64,000 nt of DNA from CAYZJB01 sp964602985 (lineage in GTDB: Bacteria > CLD3 > SB21): the NCBI GenBank assembly GCA_964602985.1, contig CAZRTJ010000007.1:57607-121606 (forward strand), given 5' to 3'. Of the stretch, positions 15,742 through 24,201 are shown piece after piece; position 1 is the stretch's first letter, and each line of letters begins with the position of its first letter. Both the position numbers and the translations under genes were made by a program. Under the pieces are notes generated by a model. The model was not told the DNA's origin, made no database searches, and was given only the letters and a program-made list of their open reading frames with translations.

Positions 15742-15965
15742 CAGGGACATAAAATCCGAGTTGCGTAAGGGGAAGGTCGGGGTGGGGTTGTATCCCCTTG
15801 CGCGCACGGAACTGTCGCGTAGGTAGAATCTGAGTCGCGTAACCCCTCCCATCTCCCTCCCCTTACGCGCACCGAATCAGGCGATACGTGAAATCTGACT
15901 CGCGTAAGGGGAGGGCAGGGTGGGGTTATATCCGCCTCACGCACACCTATGAGTGCTTGGCGCAA
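15742..15965. repeat. Modular palindromic repeat, cluster 6 (half palindrome + partial unit + palindrome + tail)
   Basis: Begins with the right half of a cluster-4-type palindrome (15742-15789), joined directly to the truncated coding sequence. A shortened half-unit (15790-15840), a full palindrome (15841-15927) and about 38 bp of tail follow. The half palindrome at the gene junction suggests breakage or recombination inside a repeat. About 120 bp without a gene lie between this and apgM. Confidence 0.88.
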
Positions 15966-16089
15966 ATTCATCATGGAAATTCTCCACCAAACAGTATTAG
16001 CTTCGACTGCCAGTAGGCAGCTATCGACATTCCGTGCGCTGGCGAAAGGGTAACGCACTTCATCAATGAATTTTTGAAATGGTAAACGT

Positions 16090-17307
16090 ATGAGAACCGC
16101 AGAAATCGTGGAAAGCCTGGCCCAACGGACCGAATCCAAGATCGTTTTGCTCGTCCTGGATGGGTTGGGCGGCATTCGGACGCAGAAGGCGCCGAAGACT
16201 GAACTGGAGTTGGCCAATATCCCTAATCTGAATCAACTCGCAAGGAATGGAGTGTGCGGTCGGATCACGCCCGTTTCGCCCGGAGTTACGCCGGGAAGCG
16301 GGCCGGCTCATTTCAGCCTCTTCGGATATGATCCCACCGAGGAATCCATCCAGATCGGACGGGGTGCGCTCGAGGCACTGGGATTGGGCATGGATCTCAA
16401 AGCCGGAGACGTGGCGACCCGCTGTAACTTTGCGACCATCGACTCGCAAAGCCGTCTGACGGATCGCAGGGCGGGCAGAATCCCCACCGAGGAATGTGTC
16501 CGATTGTGTCAATTGCTAACCAGGTCCCTCCGTCGCATCGACGACGTGGACGTCGTGATCGAACCCGGAGAGCAGTATCGCTTTGTCGTCGTCTTCAAGG
16601 GACCGGGTCTGGGTGGAGAAATCGAGGACACGGATCCACAGGTGACGGGCGTACCGGCCCTGTCGGCCGTTCCGCGCAACGAGGCCTCGCGCAAAATGGC
16701 CTCCCTTGCAGACCGCTTCATCGCGCAGGCAAACGCCCTGCTCGCAAAGGAGACGAAAGCCAATTCCATCCTCATGCGCGGCTTTTCTGCCATGCCACAC
16801 GTGCGATCCATGTCTGACCGGTGGAAATTGCGCCCGGCCTGTATAGCGACGTATCCGCTGTACCGCGGGGTCGCCCGAGTCGTCGGGATGGAAATTCTGC
16901 AAGCGGGGACGGAGATTGCAGACGAATTCGCCGCACTGGAAAAGCACTGGAATGATTTCGATTATTTCTTCATTCACATCAAGAAGACCGACTCCTACGG
17001 CGAAGACGGCAATCCGCAGGGAAAGATCAAGATTCTGGAGGAGGTTGACGGCCACATCCCGATGATTGAAAAACTGAACCCAGCCGTGATCATGGTCACG
17101 GGCGACCACTCCACGCCGCCGCCGATGAAAAGCCATTCGTGGCATCCGGTGCCGTTCTTGTTGAAAGCGGAACACTGCGGCATCGACGACGCGGCGGCAT
17201 TTGCAGAAGCGGAATGCTCGAAGGGTCAGTTGGGTGTCTTCCCATCCTATCACATCACGGAACTGGCCCTCGCCAATGCCGGCAAGCTGAAGAAGTTCGG
17301 CGCTTGA
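16090..17307 (+). CDS. apgM: 2,3-bisphosphoglycerate-independent phosphoglycerate mutase, archaeal type
   Basis: Interconverts 3- and 2-phosphoglycerate in glycolysis/gluconeogenesis; cytosolic metalloenzyme of the alkaline-phosphatase superfamily. 405 residues, the usual length of the short aPGAM class. Metal ligand Asp24 is in LVLDGLGG, the phosphoryl-acceptor Ser70 in TPGSGPAHFSLFGYD, and C-terminal metal ligands in VTGDHSTP and SHSWHPVP. Its stop overlaps the ATG of the CHAD gene (TGATG), so it is the first gene of the run that continues into the polyphosphate set. Confidence 0.94.
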   Translation: MRTAEIVESLAQRTESKIVLLVLDGLGGIRTQKAPKTELELANIPNLNQLARNGVCGRITPVSPGVTPGSGPAHFSLFGYDPTEESIQIGRGALEALGLGMDLKAGDVATRCNFATIDSQSRLTDRRAGRIPTEECVRLCQLLTRSLRRIDDVDVVIEPGEQYRFVVVFKGPGLGGEIEDTDPQVTGVPALSAVPRNEASRKMASLADRFIAQANALLAKETKANSILMRGFSAMPHVRSMSDRWKLRPACIATYPLYRGVARVVGMEILQAGTEIADEFAALEKHWNDFDYFFIHIKKTDSYGEDGNPQGKIKILEEVDGHIPMIEKLNPAVIMVTGDHSTPPPMKSHSWHPVPFLLKAEHCGIDDAAAFAEAECSKGQLGVFPSYHITELALANAGKLKKFGA

Positions 17308-18245
17308 TGAAATCGGCTCGTCAGGTGGCCCGGCAGTTGTGGCGCGAGAAGATTCGGCGATGGCGCAGGGAGCGCAGGCGTTTGCGGTCGCGCGTGACGG
17401 AGGAAGCCATTCATGAATTTCGCGTAGCCACGCGTCGCCTGCGGGTTGCGCTGGGAGTATTTGCACCGCTGACGGCTCACCCGCCAGTCATCCGCGATCT
17501 GCGCAAGCGGCTTCGTGCGGCGGCATCCGTTCTCGGTGCGGCAAGAGATGCGACGGTCCACGGACAACACCTCACGCGTCACCTGAACTCTCTCCATCTG
17601 CAAGAGGTCCTGGCGGATTGGATGTCCATCCGTGCGCATGAAAAGGCCAAGTTATTCCAAGCCGCGGCCGACATGGACACCGCAGAAGCCGAACGACGTC
17701 TGGAAGCCTTCGAGCGATATCCGCACTTGTGTCATGAGTCCGGATCGGGAGGGGAGTACCTTTTGCACCGCACGCGTGAGGCGTTGCAACCGGTGGCCTT
17801 GTTTGAGAATTTTCGCGAATCGGTTGGCGATCCGCACCGGATGCATGATTTGCGGATTCGAATCAAACGATTTCGCTACGCGTTGGAAATGCTGAATTCC
17901 ATCCGGGAAAACGAGCTGGAGGAAATGGTTCGGACCACGAAACGATTGCAGGATCATCTGGGCATTATCCACGATCTGGACACGCTGGCAGACCGTATCC
18001 GTGCCGACGTGTCGTGGCTGAATGACGAGTCGCGCGTGGCGGACATCCTGCGCACGCCCGCCGATGACGACGACATGCGACGACTGACACTCGAACTGTC
18101 CGTGAAACAAACCGGAGTCGTGCGCGACGCGTTGTTACGCCTCTTCACGGCGATGATGGAGGAGCGACAAGAACACGTGAAGGCGTTGCTGTCGGACTGG
18201 GCGCCGGCGATGAGTCAGTTTTCCAAAATCATGGAGGATGAATGA
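17307..18245 (+). CDS. CHAD-domain protein (polyphosphate-associated)
   Basis: 312-residue all-helical protein. CHAD (conserved histidine alpha-helical domain) is recognised by two related basic helices: AIHEFRVATRRLRVAL near residue 35 and MHDLRIRIKRFRYALEM near 180, with the family's H-x-x-R-x-x-x-x-R-x-R spacing. CHAD domains bind polyphosphate through this basic face. The frame is open upstream inside apgM, but the ATG at 17307, overlapping the apgM stop, fits the domain start. Its stop overlaps sixA (ATGA), and a Ppx/GppA gene follows, strongly linking it to polyphosphate metabolism. Confidence 0.9.
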   Translation: MKSARQVARQLWREKIRRWRRERRRLRSRVTEEAIHEFRVATRRLRVALGVFAPLTAHPPVIRDLRKRLRAAASVLGAARDATVHGQHLTRHLNSLHLQEVLADWMSIRAHEKAKLFQAAADMDTAEAERRLEAFERYPHLCHESGSGGEYLLHRTREALQPVALFENFRESVGDPHRMHDLRIRIKRFRYALEMLNSIRENELEEMVRTTKRLQDHLGIIHDLDTLADRIRADVSWLNDESRVADILRTPADDDDMRRLTLELSVKQTGVVRDALLRLFTAMMEERQEHVKALLSDWAPAMSQFSKIMEDE

Positions 18246-18736
18246 ACCTCTACATCTTGCGTCATGGTATGGCCACCGAGGTGGGTGGCAAGATCAAGCG
18301 TGATTTTGACCGCCCGTTGTCCGAAGAGGGAATCGAAAGCCTGAAAATTTCAGCGCGAGCGATGAAACGACTCGACGTCAAGCCGGACCTCATTCTGAGC
18401 AGTCCGCTGGTTCGGGCTAAACAAACCGCAGAAGTCGTCGCCACAATCCTCGACGCCGAAGATCGGATCGAGATTTGCGAATCACTCGGGATACCGTGTG
18501 ATCACACGGCTCTCGCCGATCGATTGGGAAACATTTCGGACAGGCAGACGCTCATGCTCGTGGGACACGATCCGGATATGAGCCGGTTGCCGGGATGGTT
18601 CGTCGGCGTGCCGGAACTCGTGCTGCCATTCAAGAAGGGAAGTTTGTGCTGTCTGGAAACCACGTTGCACCGTAGAAAATTCACCGGCAGCATCCGGTGG
18701 TTCCTGCATCCGAAACAGCTTAAGTTGATGGCGTAA
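18242..18736 (+). CDS. sixA: SixA-like phosphohistidine phosphatase
   Basis: 164-residue histidine-phosphatase-superfamily protein. The catalytic RHG is at residues 7-9 (YILRHGMA), followed by a PLSEEG stretch, the SSPLVRAKQTAEVV arginine motif and the second His in LVGHDPDMSRL. The size matches SixA, which dephosphorylates phosphohistidine on phosphotransfer domains or PTS proteins. It overlaps the CHAD stop by 4 bp and lies 15 bp before the exopolyphosphatase. The substrate in this context could also be a phosphorylated metabolite. Confidence 0.9.
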   Translation: MNLYILRHGMATEVGGKIKRDFDRPLSEEGIESLKISARAMKRLDVKPDLILSSPLVRAKQTAEVVATILDAEDRIEICESLGIPCDHTALADRLGNISDRQTLMLVGHDPDMSRLPGWFVGVPELVLPFKKGSLCCLETTLHRRKFTGSIRWFLHPKQLKLMA

Positions 18737-18751
18737 ACGACGGAAGGTAGA

Positions 18752-20314
18752 ATGAGGAGCAGAAGCCATCCGTATTTAGCGGCGATTGACATCGGGACCA
18801 ATTCGTTTCATCTGGTCATCGTCGAGATGTTGCCTTCTGGGAAAATCAAAATCGTTGACCGGGAGAGAGAATCCGTTCGTCTCGGGCATGGCGCGAAGGA
18901 CATGAAGGAGATTTCCCCCGAGGCCATGCAACGTGGGATCGTGGTCTTGAGGCGATTCCATCACCTCATCGACAGCTACAAGGCGCCGGTCCGTGCCGTC
19001 GCGACCAGCGCCGTGCGCGAGGCATTGAATCAAAAAACGTTTCTGCAGCGTGTCCATCGCGAGGCGGGCATTCGCGTCGAGGTGGTATCCGGAACGGAAG
19101 AGGCGCGTTTGATTTATTTGGGCATCCTGCAAGCGCTGCCGGTTTTCGATCAGCGCGTCTTGCTGATCGACATCGGAGGAGGAAGCGTGGAATACGTGAA
19201 CGGTTACAAAGGCGAGCCTCGATACGCGACGAGTTTGAAACTAGGATGCATTCGTCTGACACAGAAGTTCTTTGGGAAGACCACACGCCCCAAAGATATC
19301 AAGGCCTGTCGGGAATACGCGCGTGGATTCTTGGAAACCGCCCGGCGCGAGATGCGTCGTCTCGATTACGAGTACGCGATCGGTAGCAGTGGGACCATTC
19401 AGAATATCGGCAACATGATCCGTGCGGCGCGGGGCGAGATCCTGACGGCGTCTTTGAATAACGTGTCTTTTGAACGAGCGGAACTGGACCACATCGTCGG
19501 GGAAATCGTTCATGCCCGCACGAGACGCGAGCTTTTGGCGATCCCCGGACTCGATCCGAAACGCGGCGACATCATCCTGGCGGGTGCGCTCGTACTGCAG
19601 GAATCGTTCCGGGTGTGGAAGATCGATCGGATGACGATATCCGATTTTGCTCTTCGGGAAGGAATTATATTCGATTTCCTGAAGAACCGCCTGGCCAAAG
19701 AAGGATCCGAACATCTGTCGAATTTGCGGTACCAGAACATCCGCAGGCTGGGGGAGGCCTTTCACTACGACAAGGGGCATGCGGACCATGTGACGCGGCT
19801 GGCCTTGCAATTGTTTGACCAGTTGGGTTCGCTCCACGAACTCAGTCGGCAGGAAAGGGACGTCTTGGAATACGCGTCGCTGCTGCACGAAATCGGTTTT
19901 TTCGTTTCCCATGCTCAGCATCATCGACACTCGTATTACCTGATCCGAAACGCGGAACTCATGGGGTTCACCGATACCGAGAAGGCCATCATTGCCAACG
20001 TGGCCCGCTATCACCGCAAGAGTCATCCGAAAGCGAAACACGAGGGATTTGCAGACTTGCCCATGCGGGAGCGGGACGTGGTTCAAAAGTTGGCGGCCAT
20101 GTTGCGTATTGCGGACGGGTTGGATCGATCGCACATGGGTCACGTCAGAGACGTCAGATGCAGAATCGGCCGGAAGGAGGTCACCGTGCTGGCCCGCACC
20201 AAACAAAAGAACATCGATCTTGAGATTTGGGCGGCCAATCTGAAAAAGGGTCTGTTTGAAGAAGTCTACGGCCGGTCGATCACCATCCGCAGGACAGCGA
20301 CGAGGAAGACCTAA
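18752..20314 (+). CDS. ppx: Exopolyphosphatase / pppGpp phosphohydrolase (Ppx/GppA) with C-terminal HD-like domain
   Basis: 520 residues. The N-terminal ASKHA fold has phosphate-binding loops AIDIGTNSFHLVIVE (about 11-25) and LIDIGGGSVEYV (about 138-149). The C-terminal half has the HD-type helical domain (LLHEIGFFVSHAQHH, then RYHRKSH) found in the long Ppx/GppA class. It hydrolyses terminal phosphates of polyphosphate and/or pppGpp; sequence does not decide which. It is the third member of the CHAD-SixA-Ppx set. The intergenic stretch after it, to 20592, shows no gene. Confidence 0.92.
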   Translation: MRSRSHPYLAAIDIGTNSFHLVIVEMLPSGKIKIVDRERESVRLGHGAKDMKEISPEAMQRGIVVLRRFHHLIDSYKAPVRAVATSAVREALNQKTFLQRVHREAGIRVEVVSGTEEARLIYLGILQALPVFDQRVLLIDIGGGSVEYVNGYKGEPRYATSLKLGCIRLTQKFFGKTTRPKDIKACREYARGFLETARREMRRLDYEYAIGSSGTIQNIGNMIRAARGEILTASLNNVSFERAELDHIVGEIVHARTRRELLAIPGLDPKRGDIILAGALVLQESFRVWKIDRMTISDFALREGIIFDFLKNRLAKEGSEHLSNLRYQNIRRLGEAFHYDKGHADHVTRLALQLFDQLGSLHELSRQERDVLEYASLLHEIGFFVSHAQHHRHSYYLIRNAELMGFTDTEKAIIANVARYHRKSHPKAKHEGFADLPMRERDVVQKLAAMLRIADGLDRSHMGHVRDVRCRIGRKEVTVLARTKQKNIDLEIWAANLKKGLFEEVYGRSITIRRTATRKT

Positions 20315-20592
20315 TAGGCTGCTGAAAAGTGGATTTGCGCACGCGTCGAAAGCGGATGAACATGTGTCATGTTTAGTGTAACACCATAGCTCACTGTCAC
20401 AGGAGCCACCAGACGGTGCGCGGCAGAGATTCTCGCCCACCGGTCATATTCAACTGCATTTCTCAAGAACATCGAATCGCCAACGACCATCCGTTGCGGC
20501 CATTGCGTGAGATGGTTGCTACGTTCGCCCTCGTTGTGAAGTGAAGCGTTGAAGAAAGGGGTTTGTTATCCGAATTTCTTCAAGACCAGGCG

Positions 20593-21864
20593 TCAATCCT
20601 CGACAGACGAATCCGCCGATCCTTTGCGTGCGTTTCGTAGCCGCGCGTAGAATTCCTGCAAGTATACGTTCGCCACTTCCCGGTCGCGCAGAACAACGAA
20701 ATTCTCGTCGTTGCTCAGATTGGCATTCTTGCTGAAGTTGAAGGAGCCGGTGATCAGAACAGGAATATCTTTGGAATCGGGATTTTCCGCGTCGATCAGA
20801 ATATACTTATGGTGCAATTTTCCGTCTTCATTCGACAGCAACGCCTCGACACTTCCTTTCCACGGCGCCGCGGCCGAGGCTGTGCCAGCCATGTTGTGAT
20901 AACTGCTGAACCGCTGCTTCCCAAGCGTATTATCGAAGACGGCCTTTAGATCGACGCCGCGCGTTTCAATCTTCTCACGAATCGCATCCTCCAGGTCTGT
21001 TCCAGCCGTAAAGGAAAAGGCACAAATCCGAATGTCGTGGTCGGCTTCGCGCGTCACCAGGTCGGCCAGGACATGCAGGAAATTGGGTTTCTGCTTCCCC
21101 AGATCCATGGGCGCGAATGCCACGTAGGCCTCCCGGTCTCCCGTGATTCGTGCGTTGGATGCGGATACGGGAGGCTTGGATGCATGGAATTTGGATTTGC
21201 CCACGTCCGGCTTGTCTTGCGATCCACCCCACAGGATCTCAAACTCCTCCGTGTACAAGGAGGCCAATTCTGCGCTTCTTATGTACAAGAGATTCTGCGC
21301 GCTGATCATTCCGGAAATCGTGAAATTGTACGACCCCATCCAGACGACATCGTCCTCACGTGATTTCGACAAGCGATCGATCACCAGGAATTTATGATGC
21401 ATGTCTGCATCGTAACCGGACAGTCGGCCTTTCTTGTCACGGATCAATGGAAAGCCAGAATCGTCCAGATAGGGAACATCGTACTTCGCCAGCAGGCGTT
21501 TCGCCTGATTCCACAGTTTTTCGTTGTTCTTGTAAGAAGCTTCATGATCGACGACCAGACGCACGCGCACTCCGCGCGAGCGAGCCTGACACAACGCGGA
21601 CACGATGTTCAGACTCGTCAGTTCGTACGCCGCCATGTCGATGCTGGAGTTCGCCCCCGCGATCGCATCGACGACGCGCTGTTCCAGATTTTGCCGACTG
21701 TGCGCGAAGTTTCCGGGCAAGGCTTTGGAGGAATCGACTGTTTCATTGAAGAAAGCCGCGACACGCCCGCCCATGAGAAAACGCACAGGCCCCGGGCCTT
21801 GCGTTTGTCCGAGCACTTGAAGAGCCGGCGCCAATATGGCAATCATGACAAAATGACGCATCAT
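20593..21864 (-). CDS. Secreted phospholipase D-like protein
   Basis: 423 residues with a signal peptide (MMRHFVMIAILAPALQVLGQ) and two PLD catalytic HxK(x)4D motifs: HHKFLVIDR, followed by WMGSYNFT, and HHKYILID, followed by ITGSFNFS. Two motifs in one chain make a complete active site. PLD-fold proteins include lipid phosphodiesterases and nucleases, and the small size and lack of other domains do not separate them. The frame stays open to 22122, but that would run into dnaK, so I use the ATG at 21864, preceded by GGAAAG. Single gene, divergent from dnaK. Confidence 0.87.
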   Translation of the reverse strand: MMRHFVMIAILAPALQVLGQTQGPGPVRFLMGGRVAAFFNETVDSSKALPGNFAHSRQNLEQRVVDAIAGANSSIDMAAYELTSLNIVSALCQARSRGVRVRLVVDHEASYKNNEKLWNQAKRLLAKYDVPYLDDSGFPLIRDKKGRLSGYDADMHHKFLVIDRLSKSREDDVVWMGSYNFTISGMISAQNLLYIRSAELASLYTEEFEILWGGSQDKPDVGKSKFHASKPPVSASNARITGDREAYVAFAPMDLGKQKPNFLHVLADLVTREADHDIRICAFSFTAGTDLEDAIREKIETRGVDLKAVFDNTLGKQRFSSYHNMAGTASAAAPWKGSVEALLSNEDGKLHHKYILIDAENPDSKDIPVLITGSFNFSKNANLSNDENFVVLRDREVANVYLQEFYARLRNARKGSADSSVED

Positions 21865-21935
21865 CTTTCCAGTTTTGCGCCATTCCGTCGCAACTGAGAT
21901 TCTGTGGACAATGTTAATGCATTGTTTGTAAATAA

Positions 21936-21958
21936 CTTGCATAAGTACGACATGCAAG
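21936..21958. promoter_or_regulatory. Inverted repeat CTTGCAT-N9-ATGCAAG upstream of dnaK
   Basis: Perfect 7-bp arms (21936-21942 and 21952-21958) separated by nine bases, between the divergent PLD gene and dnaK and about 90 bp before the dnaK start. The N9 spacing resembles the HrcA operator CIRCE, but the arms differ from its TTAGCACTC/GAGTGCTAA, and no canonical CIRCE is present. Could be an operator for the chaperone operon or for the PLD gene. Confidence 0.45.
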
Positions 21959-22047
21959 GCATACAAGTTGCCCTGTGAGAATGCGTAAAATGTTGAAAAA
22001 TCGTAACTTTTGATGAACAAATATATTGAACTCGAAGGAGGACAGCA

Positions 22048-23958
22048 ATGGCAAAAGGCAAAGTAATCGGAATTGATCTTGGGACGACTAATTCCTGTGT
22101 GGCGATCATGGAAGGCGGTCAACCTACCGTAATTGCAAATGCGGAAGGCGGACGTACGACGCCATCGATCGTTGCGTTCACGAAATCGGGAGAGCGTCTG
22201 GTCGGCAATCCGGCAAAACGGCAGTCGATCACCAATCCCAAGAAGACGATCTTCTCGATCAAGCGATTCATGGGACGTCGGTATGATGAAGTCACCGGAG
22301 AACGGGCTCGCCTCCCATACGACGTGATCAGCGGCGAGAACGACAGCGCGCGCGTGAAAATCGATGACCAGATATTCTCACCGCCGGAAATCTCTGCGAT
22401 GATCCTGCAGAAGATGAAACAGACCGCGGAAGATTATCTCGGTCAGAAAGTCACCGATGCCGTCATTACGGTCCCGGCCTATTTCAACGACGCCCAAAGA
22501 CAGGCGACAAAGGACGCGGGAAAAATTGCCGGTCTGAATGTCCTGCGAATTTTGAATGAGCCGACGGCCGCCGCGTTGGCGTACGGCCTCGATAAGAAGT
22601 CGAATGAAAAAATTGCCGTCTACGATTTGGGCGGCGGAACGTTCGACATTTCGATTTTGGAAATTGGCGACGGCGTGTTTGAAGTTCTCGCTACCAACGG
22701 CGACACACATTTGGGCGGCGACGATTTTGACGATCGCATTCTGAACTGGCTCGCAGACGAATTCAAGAAAAACGAAGGCATTGACCTGCGCAAAGACCCC
22801 ATGGCCCTGCAACGTCTGAAAGACGCCGCGGAAAAAGCCAAAATCGAATTGTCCTCCAGCCAGCAAACGCAAATCAATCTGCCCTACATCACGGCCGTCG
22901 ACAGCGTGCCCAAACACCTTGACATCGTGCTGACGCGTTCCAAATTTGAACAACTCGTCGAAGACCTGATCCAGCGAAGCGTGAAACCTGTCGAGCAGGC
23001 CATGAAGGATGCCGGTTTGCAATACTCGCAAATCGACGAGGTCATCCTCGTCGGCGGTTCCACGCGCATTCCGAAGATCCAGGAACTCGTTCGCTCTCTC
23101 TTCAACAAGGAACCGCACAAAGGAGTCAATCCGGATGAAGTCGTCGCAGTGGGAGCGGGAATCCAGGGAGCGGTGCTCGCCGGAGAAGTGAAAGACGTCT
23201 TGTTGCTGGATGTGACGCCGCTGAGTCTGGGAATTGAAACTCTGGGCGGTGTGTTTACGAACATGATTGGACGGAACACGACGATTCCGACCAAGAAATC
23301 GGAAATCTTCTCGACGGCCGCCGACAATCAAACGGCAGTCACGATTCGGGTCGGACAAGGCGAACGCCCGATGTTTGCGGACAATCGCGAAATCGGCCGG
23401 TTCGAATTGATCGGCATTCCTCCGGCGCCTCGCGGCGTACCTCAGGTGGAAGTGACGTTTGACATTGACGCCAACGGCATTCTCCACGTGACCGCCAAAG
23501 ACAAGGCGACCGGAAAGGAACAAAGTATTCGAATTGAATCCTCCTCCGGCCTGAATAGTGACGAAATCGAACGCATGGTGAAACAGGCCTCCGAACATGC
23601 GGATGAAGACAAGCGATTGAAAGAAAAGATCGAAACAAAGAACCTGGCCGAGAATCTGATCTACCAGACCGAGAAGGGCATGACCGAATGGGGAGACAAA
23701 CTGGATGGGGATTCAAAGGGACGGTTGGAAGGCGAAATTCAGAAGCTCAAAGACGCCATCTCTGCCGATGACCTGGGTGGCATGAAGTCGAGCATGGATT
23801 CTCTGAACCGCACGATGCAGGAGATTTCCACCAAGATGTACCAACAAGCCGGCGCGTCCGGACAGCAATCCGCGCAGGGCGGACAGGACGGTCAGCAGGA
23901 TGGTCAGAAAGTGGAAACCGCCGATTACGAAGTGGTCGACGACAAGGACAAGAAATAG
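22048..23958 (+). CDS. dnaK: Molecular chaperone DnaK (Hsp70)
   Basis: 636-residue Hsp70. The ATPase domain shows all signatures: IGIDLGTTNSCVA near 8-20, IAVYDLGGGTFDIS near 190-203 and VILVGGSTRIPKI near 335-347. The substrate domain has VLLLDVTPLSLGIETLGG. The C-terminal tail is Gly/Gln-rich and ends in an acidic patch (VVDDKDKK). It has a strong GAAGGAGG ribosome site. Neither grpE nor a classical zinc-finger dnaJ is adjacent; the J-domain partner here is the CbpA-like gene at 25.1 kb. It heads a long run of proteostasis genes on the same strand. Confidence 0.98.
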   Translation: MAKGKVIGIDLGTTNSCVAIMEGGQPTVIANAEGGRTTPSIVAFTKSGERLVGNPAKRQSITNPKKTIFSIKRFMGRRYDEVTGERARLPYDVISGENDSARVKIDDQIFSPPEISAMILQKMKQTAEDYLGQKVTDAVITVPAYFNDAQRQATKDAGKIAGLNVLRILNEPTAAALAYGLDKKSNEKIAVYDLGGGTFDISILEIGDGVFEVLATNGDTHLGGDDFDDRILNWLADEFKKNEGIDLRKDPMALQRLKDAAEKAKIELSSSQQTQINLPYITAVDSVPKHLDIVLTRSKFEQLVEDLIQRSVKPVEQAMKDAGLQYSQIDEVILVGGSTRIPKIQELVRSLFNKEPHKGVNPDEVVAVGAGIQGAVLAGEVKDVLLLDVTPLSLGIETLGGVFTNMIGRNTTIPTKKSEIFSTAADNQTAVTIRVGQGERPMFADNREIGRFELIGIPPAPRGVPQVEVTFDIDANGILHVTAKDKATGKEQSIRIESSSGLNSDEIERMVKQASEHADEDKRLKEKIETKNLAENLIYQTEKGMTEWGDKLDGDSKGRLEGEIQKLKDAISADDLGGMKSSMDSLNRTMQEISTKMYQQAGASGQQSAQGGQDGQQDGQKVETADYEVVDDKDKK

Positions 23959-23966
23959 GAGGTCGT

Positions 23967-24200
23967 ATGCCCACCTACGATTACGAATGTCCGAGCGGTC
24001 ATGCCTTTGAGGAATTCCAAAGCATGAGCGCGGAACCCGTAGCGGTGTGTCCACACTGCGGCAAGCCCGCTACGCGAAAGATCAGCGGCGGTTCGGGATT
24101 GATGTTCAAGGGATCGGGATTCTACATCACGGATTACAAGAAGTCAGGCGGGAATAGCGACAAGAAATCTGATACCCAGTCAGATACCAAAAAGGAATGA
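23967..24200 (+). CDS. FmdB-family small zinc-ribbon protein
   Basis: 77 residues. The start MPTYDYECPSGHAFEEFQSM and the CPHCGKPATRKISGGSG segment are the FmdB regulatory-protein signature. The first metal knuckle is C-x3-H (CPSGH) rather than C-x2-C, a variant seen in some family members; the second is CPHC. The C-terminus is a Lys/Ser/Asp-rich disordered tail. The family role is unclear. It lies 8 bp after dnaK and 1 bp before htpX. Confidence 0.88.
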   Translation: MPTYDYECPSGHAFEEFQSMSAEPVAVCPHCGKPATRKISGGSGLMFKGSGFYITDYKKSGGNSDKKSDTQSDTKKE

Positions 24201-24201
24201 C

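Noticed and set aside
11300..15965. Insertion sequence or integron
   Set aside because: No transposase or integrase gene and no clear target-site duplication; the repeats look like small non-autonomous elements.
15702..16217. Open frames of 90-170 codons across the repeats at 15-16 kb
   Set aside because: Translations are repeat-derived (for example SPYATRI-like strings), and they cross the true lipoprotein remnant in another frame.
19241..20440. 399-codon minus-strand open frame opposite ppx
   Set aside because: Antisense to Ppx/GppA with all its motifs; no domain and no plausible ribosome site.
22378..23598. 406-codon minus-strand open frame opposite dnaK
   Set aside because: Classic antisense-Hsp70 open frame caused by codon bias; not a known protein.
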